Below, in pieces: positions 45,864 to 54,229 of a DNA stretch of 64,000 bases; within the stretch, counting starts at the first letter, position 1; the number at the start of each line of letters is the position of its first letter. The notes below the pieces were generated by a model. That model did not search any database. It was given only the letters and a program-made list of their open reading frames with translations, and was not told the origin of the DNA. Both the position numbers and the translations under genes were made by a program. Source of the stretch: Verrucomicrobiaceae bacterium (GTDB lineage Bacteria > Verrucomicrobiota > Verrucomicrobiia > Verrucomicrobiales > Verrucomicrobiaceae); contig JACKQF010000001.1 in the NCBI GenBank assembly GCA_024232965.1, positions 806,001-870,000 on the forward strand, written 5' to 3'.

Positions 45864-46349
45864 ATGCCCCTCATCTTCGCGAGATATGCCCCCATCCTTT
45901 GGGCAGAATAGGGGCATCCTGCCCACGATATGAGGTCATTTTTACCAGGAATGAGCTCGTCCACGCGCACCATGGGGGCATTTCATGCTCAACATGAGGC
46001 TGGGTGAAGCTCGGTATAGCGCTATGTGGAGCAGACATTACCCTCATCCCGCCCACAGGATAGCGGCATCGACAGGTCGGCATGACCTCATCCCAGGGAC
46101 CACCTGATCTCATCCCCACCCCGGCGCGCCTGCGCCGTCCACAGGATGACGTCATCCCGACCACCTCGTGCCCCCATTCCCACCCCGACATGCCGGCATT
46201 CACCGCACCTCATGCCCCTATGGTCACCCCGACTTTGACCCCGACGTCGACGACATAGCCCCATCCCGACCCCAACCTGCCCCGCACACGCACACACTAT
46301 GCCCCGCACACGCACACACTATGCCCCGCACACGCACACACTATGCCCC
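45864..46349. repeat. Degenerate array with ~21-22 bp period
   Basis: The words ATGCCCC, GGGGCAT, ATGAGG and CTCATCCC recur at a nearly constant step: 45864, 45886, 45911, 45931, 45951, 45972, 45994, then 46043, 46065, 46087, 46109, 46151, 46170, 46191, 46211, and 46299, 46321, 46343. The last part is a perfect 22-bp unit (GCCCCGCACACGCACACACT plus AT) three times at 46279-46344. No gene is seen in it. Function unknown; see findings. Confidence 0.6.
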
Positions 46350-46453
46350 AAACCCAAGCACAGGATGACCCCATTGCGCCGCCACATTACTCCCGGTCGG
46401 TCCATCCCCGCAGGTCATTCCGAGCATCGTTTAGCCCCGAAACCAACCAACGA

Positions 46454-46520
46454 GTGTAACCCAACCCCAAACAAGTGTTACCTATGTTCTGAACCAAATC
46501 TGTTACCTCTGTATTGAACG
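46454..46520. mobile_element. Possible IS21-like element end (relic)
   Basis: GTGTAACCC, GTGTTACCTATGTTCTGAAC and TGTTACCTCTGTATTGAAC follow one another at 21-25 bp steps. Repeated TGTTACCTATGT..TGAAC words are typical of the multiple terminal repeats of IS21-family elements (from memory). There is no transposase gene, so only an end is left, if the reading is right. Confidence 0.4.
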
Positions 46521-46524
46521 CGCC

Positions 46525-46566
46525 ACCCCGTTCTTTTTGGCTCCAGCCTCACAGAGGCCAGCTACA
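46525..46566. repeat. Family B repeat fragment
   Basis: TTTTTGGCTCCAGCCTCACAGAGGCCAGCTACA matches the right part of the repeats at 17301-17420 and 19036-19160. It lies just past the stop of the MFS gene. Confidence 0.6.
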
Positions 46567-47737
46567 GGGGGGTGGTGGGTTCTTCGCGGCCCCAGACGAG
46601 GATGGCGGTGGCGGCGATGAGGCCTAGGGCGGCGGTGGTGATCCAGACGGCGGCGGGGCTGAGGTGGTAGAGTTGCAGGCTGAGGAGCCCGGCGAGGATG
46701 GAGCCGCCGCTCCAGGCGAAGCCGAGGAAGCCGCTGTAGCGGCCGCGCATGTCTTCGGGGGCGAGGCTGGCGGCGTAGGCTTGCTGGCGGGAAAAGGCGC
46801 ACATTTCCCCAAGGGTGAAGACGACCATGGTCAGGGTGAAGGCGCGCAGGCTGTCATCCGCGAGGAGGATGAGGTAGCTGCTGGCCATGCCGATGTAACC
46901 CAGCGCGAGGATGCGGCGGATGGGGAAGCGGGTGGTGAGGAAGGTGAGGGGGATCTCCAAGGCGCAAATCATGAGGCCATTGAGGGCGAGGATGATGCCG
47001 CTCCAGTGCAGGGGGTGGCCGCTGGTCTCGAAGTGCAGGACGTAGGTGGTGGTGGACTGCCGGAAGAACCAGGAAACGCAGATGCAGGCGAAGAAGAGGG
47101 CGAGGAAGGGACGATTGCGCCGAATGGACTGCCAGGCATAGCCCCAACCGGCGAGGTGGCGCTGGGTGCGATTCCCGTGGGGCAGGGCGACGAGGACGAC
47201 GATGCCAAAGACGACGGAGGTGACGGCATCGACGATGAAGAGGCCAAAGAAGGAGGTCTCTGCCAACCACCCGGCGACGGCGGGCCCGATGGACCAGCCG
47301 AGATTGACGGCAAAGCGTTGCACAGCAAAGGCGGTGACGCGCTGCTCCGGCGTAGTGAGGTCCTGCACGAGTGCGGTGAGCGGTGCATGCGCGGTATCGG
47401 TGAGCAGTCCGGTGAAGAAGGCGGCGATGGCGAGCGATTGCCAGGTGACGGTCTGGCTGAGGATCATCATGCAGATGGCCCCGCCAAAGGAGGCGATGGC
47501 GAGGGTGATCTTGCGACTGAGGCGATCCGATAAAAAGCCACCGACGCCGCCCGCGCAGAAGCTGCCGATGGAGTAGGCGGCGAGGCACCAGCCAGCCTGG
47601 GCGGCGGTATTGCCCTGGCGGGTGACGAAGACGGTAAGGAAGGGGATGACGAAGAGCCCGAAGCGGTTCACAAACGTGGCCGCGACGAGCACCCAGAAGG
47701 GTCTCGGCAAGGCACGCAGTTGAACCAGCGCGGTCAT
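46562..47737 (-). CDS. Major facilitator superfamily transporter
   Basis: Inner-membrane secondary transporter of 391 residues with ~12 hydrophobic segments. The loop 2-3 motif A is GGVGGFLSDRLSRKITL (G-x3-D-R-x-G/S-R-K), in the first half; the second half has RFPIRRILALGYIGMASS at the matching place. Resembles drug/H+ antiporter-like MFS members; the substrate is unknown. The start at ATG 47737 gives a charged N-terminus. The stop meets a family B repeat fragment. Confidence 0.85.
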   Translation of the reverse strand: MTALVQLRALPRPFWVLVAATFVNRFGLFVIPFLTVFVTRQGNTAAQAGWCLAAYSIGSFCAGGVGGFLSDRLSRKITLAIASFGGAICMMILSQTVTWQSLAIAAFFTGLLTDTAHAPLTALVQDLTTPEQRVTAFAVQRFAVNLGWSIGPAVAGWLAETSFFGLFIVDAVTSVVFGIVVLVALPHGNRTQRHLAGWGYAWQSIRRNRPFLALFFACICVSWFFRQSTTTYVLHFETSGHPLHWSGIILALNGLMICALEIPLTFLTTRFPIRRILALGYIGMASSYLILLADDSLRAFTLTMVVFTLGEMCAFSRQQAYAASLAPEDMRGRYSGFLGFAWSGGSILAGLLSLQLYHLSPAAVWITTAALGLIAATAILVWGREEPTTPL

Positions 47738-47757
47738 GGTGGTTGGGAGAAAACGAA

Positions 47758-47787
47758 GCGGGCCGGGCTTTTGTAAGCCCGGCCCGC
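47758..47787 (-). terminator. Terminator hairpin after gapA
   Basis: GCGGGCCGGGCTT and AAGCCCGGCCCGC form a 13-bp perfect stem with a 4-base loop. The minus-strand side continues TTCGTTTTCT, so it can end the gapA transcript. Confidence 0.75.
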
Positions 47788-47823
47788 GAAGGTGATTCAG
47801 TCGTGAAGTCTATGGAAGGAAGC

Positions 47824-48873
47824 TTACAGGCCCTTGCCAACGATGTATTTCACCAGATCCACGACGCGGTTGGAGTAACCCCACTCGTTGTCGTACCAGC
47901 TGACCAGCTTGAAGAACTTGCTGTTCAGCTCGATGCCGGAGCCGGCGTCAAAGATGGAGCTGTGGGAGTCGTGCATGAAATCGGTGCTGACCACTTCATC
48001 GGCGGTCCAGTTCAGGATGCCTTTCATGTAGGTTTCGCTGGCCTTTTTCATGGCGGCGGAAATTTCCGCGTAGCTGGTTTCCTTCTCCGTCTTCACGGTC
48101 AGGTCGACCACGGACACGGTTGGGGTCGGGACGCGGAAGGACATGCCGGTGAGCTTACCCTTCACTTCTGGGATGGCGAGACCGACGGCCTTGGCAGCAC
48201 CCGTGCCGCTGGGGATGATGTTGATGGCAGCACTGCGGCCACCTTTCCAATCCTTCTTGGATGGGCCGTCCACGGTCTTCTGGGTGGCGGTGTAGGAGTG
48301 GATGGTGGTCATGAGGCCTTCCGCGACGCCGAAGCCTTCCTTGAGGAGGACGTGGACGACAGGGGCAAGGCAGTTGGTGGTGCAGCTGGCGTTGGAGACG
48401 ACGTGGTGATTGGCGGCGTCGTACTTCTCGTGATTCACGCCCATGACGATGGTAATGTCTTCATCCTTGCCAGGGGCGGAGATGATGACCTTCTTGGCAC
48501 CTGCGTCGATGTGACCCTGAGCCTTGGAGCGCTCTGTGAAGAGGCCGGTGGATTCGATGACGATGTCCACGCCGAGTTCCTTCCAAGGGAGAGCGGAAGG
48601 GCCTTCGCGAACGGCGAGGCATTTGATCTCATGGCCGTCCACGACGAGGATATCGTCTTCTGCCACGTCTGGGCTGGACTTCTTGGAGTAAACTTCTTCG
48701 CTAGCGCGGCCCTGGGTGGAGTCGTACTTCACCAGGTAGGCGAGGTTGTCTGCGGGGACGAGGTCGTTGACTGCGACGACTTCGATTTCTTTGCCGAGGA
48801 GGCCTTGATCACAGATTGCGCGAAAGACGAGGCGACCGATGCGCCCGAAACCATTGATGCCGATTTTTACCAT
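47824..48873 (-). CDS. gapA: Glyceraldehyde-3-phosphate dehydrogenase
   Basis: Glycolysis: oxidises glyceraldehyde-3-phosphate with NAD+ and phosphate. Start at ATG 48873, since the NAD domain begins MVKIGINGFGRIGRLVFRAI; the open frame up to 48984 is not family-like. Catalytic Cys in VVSNASCTTNCLAPV, followed by HSYTATQKTVDGPSKKDWKG and VSWYDNEWGYSNRVVDLV. The length of 349 residues is normal. Next upstream on the same strand is mdh. Confidence 0.97.
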   Translation of the reverse strand: MVKIGINGFGRIGRLVFRAICDQGLLGKEIEVVAVNDLVPADNLAYLVKYDSTQGRASEEVYSKKSSPDVAEDDILVVDGHEIKCLAVREGPSALPWKELGVDIVIESTGLFTERSKAQGHIDAGAKKVIISAPGKDEDITIVMGVNHEKYDAANHHVVSNASCTTNCLAPVVHVLLKEGFGVAEGLMTTIHSYTATQKTVDGPSKKDWKGGRSAAINIIPSGTGAAKAVGLAIPEVKGKLTGMSFRVPTPTVSVVDLTVKTEKETSYAEISAAMKKASETYMKGILNWTADEVVSTDFMHDSHSSIFDAGSGIELNSKFFKLVSWYDNEWGYSNRVVDLVKYIVGKGL

Positions 48874-49001
48874 GAGTGGAGTGTGTTCTATTTTGGGTTT
48901 TTGAAGGCGTGAGGGATACTTCGCGCCGGGGGGGGTGTCAATAGGGGATAGAGAATCGCGTGCCAGCTTTGCAGCAAAATGCACGCGATCCGCAGGTCAC
49001 T

Positions 49002-49991
49002 TTAGATGAGGCCGAGCTCGGTGACGGCGTTGCGCTCTTCGACGAGTTCCGCGACGGTGGCGTCGATCTTGCCACGGCTGAATTCGTTGACGGGCAGGCC
49101 TTGGACGATCTCCCACTTGTTGCCATCGGTGCGGATGGGGAAGGAGCTCATGATGCCGGGCTCCACGCCGTAGCTGCCGTCGGAGCAGACGGCGACGCTG
49201 GTCCAATCACCCGCAGGTGTGGGGGTGACGAGGGAGCGGACGGTATCGATGGCGGCATTGGCAGCGGAGGCAGCGGAGGAAAGGCCGCGTGCTTTGATGA
49301 TGGCGGCGCCGCGCTGCTGCACGGTGCTGATGAAGTCGCCCTGCAGCCAAGCGCTGTCGGTGATGACTTCGGTGGCGGGTTTGCCGCTGATCTTGGCGTT
49401 GTAGAAGTCGGGGAACATGGTGCTGCTGTGATTCCCCCAAATGCACAGGTTGCTGACGTCTGCGACCTGCACGCCGGCCTTTTGGGCGAGCTGGCTCTTG
49501 GCGCGGTTTTCATCGAGGCGGGTCATGGCGAACCAGCGGTCGGCTGGGACGTCTTTGGCGCTGCTCTTGGCGATGAGGCAGTTGGTGTTGCAAGGATTGC
49601 CGACGACAAGGACGCGGACGTCGGAGGCGGCATTGTTTTGGATGGCCTGGCCCTGACCGGTGAAGATCTTGCCGTTGATGTTGAGGAGGTCTTTGCGCTC
49701 CATGCCTGCCTTGCGCGGCACGCTGCCGACGAGGATGGCCCAGTTGGCACCGCGGAAGCCTTCGTTGAGATCGGCTGTCGGGGTGATGCTGTGGAGGAGA
49801 GGGAATGCGCAGTCGTCGAGCTCCATGACGACGCCACCGAGGGCGGGCAGGGCGGGCTCGATTTCGATCAGGCGGAGGCTGACGGGCTGGTCCGGGCCGA
49901 AGACGGCGCCGGAGGCGATGCGAAACAGGAGGGAATATCCGATCTGGCCGGCTGCGCCGGTGATGGCTACTGAGATGGGGGCTTTGCTCAT
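49002..49991 (-). CDS. mdh: Malate dehydrogenase
   Basis: TCA-cycle enzyme interconverting malate and oxaloacetate; cytosolic-type, 329 residues. NAD-binding AITGAAGQIGYSLLFRIASG, the substrate-loop VGSVPRKAGMERKDLLNING (three substrate-binding Arg/Lys), VVGNPCNTNCLIA, and the catalytic His in NLCIWGNHSSTMFPDF. Upstream of gapA by ~130 bp on the same strand. Confidence 0.96.
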   Translation of the reverse strand: MSKAPISVAITGAAGQIGYSLLFRIASGAVFGPDQPVSLRLIEIEPALPALGGVVMELDDCAFPLLHSITPTADLNEGFRGANWAILVGSVPRKAGMERKDLLNINGKIFTGQGQAIQNNAASDVRVLVVGNPCNTNCLIAKSSAKDVPADRWFAMTRLDENRAKSQLAQKAGVQVADVSNLCIWGNHSSTMFPDFYNAKISGKPATEVITDSAWLQGDFISTVQQRGAAIIKARGLSSAASAANAAIDTVRSLVTPTPAGDWTSVAVCSDGSYGVEPGIMSSFPIRTDGNKWEIVQGLPVNEFSRGKIDATVAELVEERNAVTELGLI

Positions 49992-50103
49992 GTGTTTGTG
50001 ATAATGGAAAGGGTGAGATTGGACCGCTGCGGGGCGGCGGCAAGGGGAAAGTCAGTGCGGATGTTGTTTCGTGCGGGGGCGGGCGGGCCGACGGGGGCTA
50101 TAG

Positions 50104-50352
50104 GGAGTGCCGACGAGTCGTCGGCTTTCCATAGGGGAGGGCGGCTGGCGGGGTTGGGGAGTGCCGACGAGTCGTCGGCTTTCCATAGGGAGGGCGGCTG
50201 GCGGGGCTTGGGAGTGCCGACGGGTCGTCGGCTTTCCAGAGGGGAGGGTTGGCTGGCGGGGGCTTGGGAGTGCCGACGGCTCGTCGGCATTCCAAAGGGG
50301 TCGACGGGTAGTCGGTGTTCCAAAGGGGTCGACGGGTCGTCGGTGTTCCGGG
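50104..50352. repeat. Tandem palindromic repeat array
   Basis: About four units of ~53 bp (starting near 50104, 50158, 50210 and 50266), each with GCCGACGAGTCGTCGGC or a variant. Then two ~27-bp partial units (GTCGACGGGTCGTCGGTGTTCC). The core is a 17-bp palindrome. It fills the gap between mdh and purC. Confidence 0.85.
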
Positions 50353-50355
50353 GGA

Positions 50356-51672
50356 TTAGGCCTTTACGGCGTTGAGCTTGGCTAGGGCTTCGATCTGACC
50401 GCGCTGGCGGTAGAAGGCGACTTCGTCCTGGCCGCACTGGGTGAGGGCGGTGCGGATGGTGGCGCTATCGGAGGAGCCTTCGACGTGCTGGCGGATGAGG
50501 CTGGTTTTGCGACTCTGGAGCGCGAGGAACTCGGGCTCCACGACGGGCGTGGCGGGGTAGGTGCCTGTGGCTTGGCCTTCCTTCAGCACGTCTTTGAAGG
50601 GGCGGCCGATCTTTTGTGCTTCTGCCTTGGCGACGTTGATGCCTGCATACCAGTCGGCGTGCAGGATGCGGTAGTAGTCGCGCATGGCCTGCTTGTTGTA
50701 GTGGATGATGAGGCGGTGGCCGTCGGTTTCCAGGATGCTGGTGGCGCGGAAGGAGTCGGCGTCGATGGTATCGACAAAGAGGAGGGTGTCCCGGTCCACG
50801 GCGAACTCCCACTTCAGGTCCCAGAGGGCGAGGCCGATCTGCTCTAGCAACTCGCGCACGGCCCATCCGCCCAGCAGGGCCATCTTGACGCTGTCTTGGA
50901 AGGCCTCGGTGCTGAGGCCGGACATAAGGAGGGCCTCTTGCTTCGTGACGTTGCGATCTTCAGGCTCGTATTTGCTGGTGAGATCAAAGATGGGCGGGCT
51001 GAGCATCTCCCAAGGCTTCATGGGGGCGGAGAGGCCGAGTTCTTGCTCGTAGGAGGCGCGGGCGGCACCGCTCATGCCTTCATACTTCTTCAAAATGGAA
51101 GAGCCGCTGGTGACCCCGAAGCGCACGATGTACTCCAGGGGGATGACGTAGCAATCGCTCTGGTGGAACTGGGCGTAGTCAAAGACAAAGCCACCCAGCA
51201 AAGGTCGCCGTGCTGGGTGCATGACCGGGAAGCGCCGGACGACGTTGGAGGTGCTGGGATGCTCTGGCAGTCCCTGGGTGACGACTTGCCCGCTCTGGGC
51301 ATCGACCATGCCGAGGTGGTGGGTGACGGCTCCTGCTTCGATGAATTTTTCGAGTGGGCCTTTGAGGAGTTCGGCGCGCCAGGTGTCAGGCAGCATGGTG
51401 TCGGACTCGATGGCGTTTTTCACTCGAACCCAGGTGGCGGGATCGGCGAGTCGGGCATACATCGCGTGGCGGAAGACGGCGCGATTGATGTCATTCCCTT
51501 CGATATTAAAAATGGAGCCAACGTCAAAGACGGAGCCTGCCTCAGTGGTACGGCAGATCATGTAGCCTGGGTGGTCCGGCACGGAGTAGATGTGCTGGAC
51601 GGAACCAAGGTAGGTGGGGTCGCCAAGGGTGGCGAGATCGATACGGTCAGGGGCTGAGGGCGGGTAGGACAT
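50356..51672 (-). CDS. purC: Phosphoribosylaminoimidazolesuccinocarboxamide synthase-like
   Basis: Purine synthesis: joins CAIR and aspartate. The SAICAR-synthetase core is visible in LGSVQHIYSVPDHPGYMICR, then VFDVGSIFNIEGNDINRAVF, IPLEYIVRFGVTSGSSILKK and ALWDLKWEFAVDRDTLLFVD. I start at ATG 51672 (MSYPPSAPDR); the 6 codons before it are also open. At ~438 residues it is much longer than the usual 230-310, with extra sequence in the middle and at the C-terminus. Assignment is by these blocks, so specificity is fairly but not fully certain. Confidence 0.82.
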   Translation of the reverse strand: MSYPPSAPDRIDLATLGDPTYLGSVQHIYSVPDHPGYMICRTTEAGSVFDVGSIFNIEGNDINRAVFRHAMYARLADPATWVRVKNAIESDTMLPDTWRAELLKGPLEKFIEAGAVTHHLGMVDAQSGQVVTQGLPEHPSTSNVVRRFPVMHPARRPLLGGFVFDYAQFHQSDCYVIPLEYIVRFGVTSGSSILKKYEGMSGAARASYEQELGLSAPMKPWEMLSPPIFDLTSKYEPEDRNVTKQEALLMSGLSTEAFQDSVKMALLGGWAVRELLEQIGLALWDLKWEFAVDRDTLLFVDTIDADSFRATSILETDGHRLIIHYNKQAMRDYYRILHADWYAGINVAKAEAQKIGRPFKDVLKEGQATGTYPATPVVEPEFLALQSRKTSLIRQHVEGSSDSATIRTALTQCGQDEVAFYRQRGQIEALAKLNAVKA

Positions 51673-51736
51673 CCTGTGGATATCGACCACGGGTCAGCCC
51701 GCTGTGCAAGAGGATGCTTGAGGGAAATCGCGGTTA

Positions 51737-52744
51737 TCAGAAAGCGGCGTTGCCAGCCTTGAGATGGTTGGCGTATTCCTTCTTCCGCATTTCCACGCGC
51801 TCGCGGATGGTGCGTTCGCCAATGCCGACGTGTTCGGTTGCGACGAGTGCCTTGGTCAGGGAGACGAGGGCGGTGACGTCAGACATGGTAACCCATTCGG
51901 GGGCGATCTTGCGATCGTCGGAGAGATTGTGATAATTCCCGAGCGGGACGGAGATCCCGACACTGCGGCGGCCGCAGGCCTGCATGGCGGTGGCCTCGCA
52001 GGCACCCGCGTCGAGGAGGCAGCGCTGCACACGGATGGCCTGCTCTGTGGCGGTGCGCATGACGGCGGCGACGGCGTCGCTATCAAAGACGGAAAGGCGA
52101 TCCCCAACGCGGACGATCGGGCCGCCACCCATGACGGCGCCATTGACTGGGCGGGAGGTTTCGATGGAGACAAAGACGGCATCCTTCGGGAAGGGCCACT
52201 TTTGGCCGATGTGCCAGGCGCCGAGGAATCCGACTTCTTCTGCGCGCGTAAAGACGGCGTGGAATTCGGTTTTGATGTCGAGGGAGGCGATGTCCCAGAG
52301 AGTAGAAATGATGGCCGCGCAGCCGATGAGGTCGTCGCAGGCGGTGGCCTCAATTTTGCCGTCGGTGATTTTGACAGGGAAGTTCCAAGTCCCGATCTGG
52401 CCTTTGACTTTGCGGAGGCCGCGCTTCACGCCTTTTTCGACCTCTGGCTTGGGCACTCCGCCGAGGAAGTCCCAGGAATCTTTGATGGGCTTGCCCTTGT
52501 CATTCGGGGTGCGGACAAAACCGGGGTGATCCATGTGTGCACCGAGAACCCAGGGAAGTTTGCCTTTGCGCTTTCCATTCTTGTAGGTGACGAGGAGATT
52601 TCCGAACTTATCGATCTTCGTCTTGATATGGGGGCAACCGTCGAGCAAGGCTTCGATCTCCTTCCGAACATGATATTCGTGAAAGGGAGCGGTCGGTTGC
52701 TTCAGAATACGCTTGAGAATTGCTGTCAGGGTTGGCACTGGCAT
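51737..52744 (-). CDS. M42-family metallopeptidase
   Basis: Cytoplasmic aminopeptidase/endoglucanase-like M42 enzyme, 335 residues from ATG 52744 (MPVPTLTAILKRI). Metal ligands: VLGAHMDHPGFV (His, Asp), TACDDLIGCAA (Asp), TRAEEVGFLGA (Glu, Glu), VSIETSRP (Glu), and VPLGNYHNLSD (His). The frame is open to 52777, but those codons are not family-like and would run into the divergent gene's leader. Role in peptide turnover. Confidence 0.9.
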   Translation of the reverse strand: MPVPTLTAILKRILKQPTAPFHEYHVRKEIEALLDGCPHIKTKIDKFGNLLVTYKNGKRKGKLPWVLGAHMDHPGFVRTPNDKGKPIKDSWDFLGGVPKPEVEKGVKRGLRKVKGQIGTWNFPVKITDGKIEATACDDLIGCAAIISTLWDIASLDIKTEFHAVFTRAEEVGFLGAWHIGQKWPFPKDAVFVSIETSRPVNGAVMGGGPIVRVGDRLSVFDSDAVAAVMRTATEQAIRVQRCLLDAGACEATAMQACGRRSVGISVPLGNYHNLSDDRKIAPEWVTMSDVTALVSLTKALVATEHVGIGERTIRERVEMRKKEYANHLKAGNAAF

Positions 52745-52785
52745 GCGATACCCTAGCTGCTTTTTTCCAAAGGCCAAACGTCAAC

Positions 52786-53742
52786 GTGAAGAAGATTCGA
52801 TATTTTATTGAGGTGTGCCTGGTCCGCTTGGCGGTCTGGGGAATTCCGCGTGTGCCGCGAAGCCTGCTGATGGCCCTGGCCAAGGTGCTAGGCACGCTGG
52901 CCTGGTGGTTGGACAGCCGTGGCCACAGCACGGCGCTGGAGAACCTGCGGGTGGCTTTTCCCGAGATGACTGAGGCAAAGCAGCACTGGACGGGACGCGC
53001 GGCCTATCAGAACTTTGCGCGCACCTTCATTGATCTCTTCTGGTCGGAACGGCTGACGCCGGAAAACTGGCGTGACTACGTGTCGATTCACTTCGATCAT
53101 CCCGAGGCTCAACCGCTGGCGCGTGGAACGGGGGCGATTTGGGTCACGCCCCATTACGGCAACTTTGAGATGGTGAGCCTGGGCTGGGGCTACTTTGATT
53201 TCCCTCTCACGGTGGTGGCGCAGGACTTCAAGAACCCGGGGCTGACGGAGATCTTTAAAAAGCTGCGGGGTCACTCCGGCCACACGATGATCCCACAGGA
53301 GAACGCTCTGATCCGCCTGATCAAGGCGCTGAAGCGCAAGGGTCATACCGCGATGCTGACGGATCTGAACATCAAGCCGAGCGATGCCGCAGCCGCGATC
53401 CGTTGCTTTGGGCTGGAGACCTGCGTCACGACGGCGCATGTGATGCTGGCACGTCGCCTGAAGCTGCCGATTTTCCCGACTCTATGTCATCCCCTGGAGG
53501 ATGGAACTTATCATGTCACGGTCCACGGCCCGATTTGGATCGGCGATGACGAGCCGGCGGTGGATGCTGCCCAGCGGGTCTGGGATGTCTTTGAGGCGGC
53601 GATCCGCGTGCACCCGGAACGGTGGATGTGGATGTACAAGCACTGGCGTTACCTGCCGGGCGAGGAAAAGCGCACTGACTACCCAGGCTACGCCAATCCG
53701 AGCAAGGCGTTCCGCAAATTGACGCGCAGCAAACAGAGTTAG
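52786..53742 (+). CDS. LpxL/HtrB-like lipid A acyltransferase
   Basis: Inner-membrane lysophospholipid/lipid A acyltransferase of ~318 residues, starting at GTG 52786 (VKKIRYFIEVCLVRL). The catalytic H-x4-[DE] motif is in IWVTPHYGNFEMVSLGWGYF, then AMLTDLNIKPSDAAAAI (for the usual DQ region) and the end MYKHWRY. It would add a secondary acyl chain to lipid A. Divergent from the M42 gene with ~40 bp between; a longer start at 52720 would overlap it. Confidence 0.85.
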   Translation: MKKIRYFIEVCLVRLAVWGIPRVPRSLLMALAKVLGTLAWWLDSRGHSTALENLRVAFPEMTEAKQHWTGRAAYQNFARTFIDLFWSERLTPENWRDYVSIHFDHPEAQPLARGTGAIWVTPHYGNFEMVSLGWGYFDFPLTVVAQDFKNPGLTEIFKKLRGHSGHTMIPQENALIRLIKALKRKGHTAMLTDLNIKPSDAAAAIRCFGLETCVTTAHVMLARRLKLPIFPTLCHPLEDGTYHVTVHGPIWIGDDEPAVDAAQRVWDVFEAAIRVHPERWMWMYKHWRYLPGEEKRTDYPGYANPSKAFRKLTRSKQS

Positions 53743-53756
53743 CCAAGTTACTGGCC

Positions 53757-53794
53757 AAAAAAACGGGCTCGGGGACGTGAGTCACCGAGCCCGG
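53757..53794 (-). terminator. Rho-independent terminator after acpP
   Basis: CGGGCTCGG and CCGAGCCCG form a 9-bp stem. On the minus strand it is followed by seven T (plus-strand AAAAAAA at 53757-53763). It can end acpP, which stops at 53822. Confidence 0.88.
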
Positions 53795-53821
53795 ATTGTA
53801 GAAAAACTGATCTAGCGGGGA

Positions 53822-54061
53822 TTATTCCGCGTTTTCTTCCACGTAGCGAACGACGTCGCCCACGGACTGAAGTTTTTCGGCTTCTTCGTCTGGGACGTCG
53901 ATGCTGAACTCTTCTTCGAAAGCCATGACGAGCTCAACGGTGTCAAGGGAATCAGCGCCAAGGTCTTCGATGAACTTAGCTTCTGGGGTGACTTGCTCTG
54001 GGTTCACGCCCAGTTGTTCGACGATGATGTCGCGGACTTTATCAATGATGTTATCGGCCAT
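53822..54061 (-). CDS. acpP: Acyl carrier protein
   Basis: 79-residue carrier of fatty acyl chains. The phosphopantetheine Ser is residue 38 in EDLGADSLDTVELVMAFEEE. Acidic, helical, standard length. It stands as a single gene with its own terminator; the convergent acyltransferase upstream on the other strand uses acyl-ACP in known relatives. Confidence 0.97.
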   Translation of the reverse strand: MADNIIDKVRDIIVEQLGVNPEQVTPEAKFIEDLGADSLDTVELVMAFEEEFSIDVPDEEAEKLQSVGDVVRYVEENAE

Positions 54062-54229
54062 AATGTGGGAAGGGTTTGATGCGGCGGAGCGTTAGCAGCT
54101 AGCGTGGGGATGGCAAGCAAAAACACGCACTTTTTTTCAAGGAAAGAGCGTTGGCTTAGTGGGATATGATTTCGGATTCAGGGAAAAAGTCCGCGAAGTT
54201 GTCCCGAGGTCACGACGTAGGTTTGTGGC

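Noticed and set aside
46279..46349. Possible CRISPR array
   Set aside because: The three 22-bp units are directly adjacent with no unique spacers, and no cas genes are in the window.
46664..47533. 289-codon plus-strand frame rich in Glu/Gly
   Set aside because: Complement of the MFS transporter gene.
48960..49973. 337-codon plus-strand frame
   Set aside because: Complement of mdh, which has all catalytic motifs on the minus strand.
50098..50437. Short frames in both strands over the repeat array
   Set aside because: Open only because the 53-bp units lack stops; the products are periodic (SRRLSIGEG, KADDSSALP) and not protein-like.
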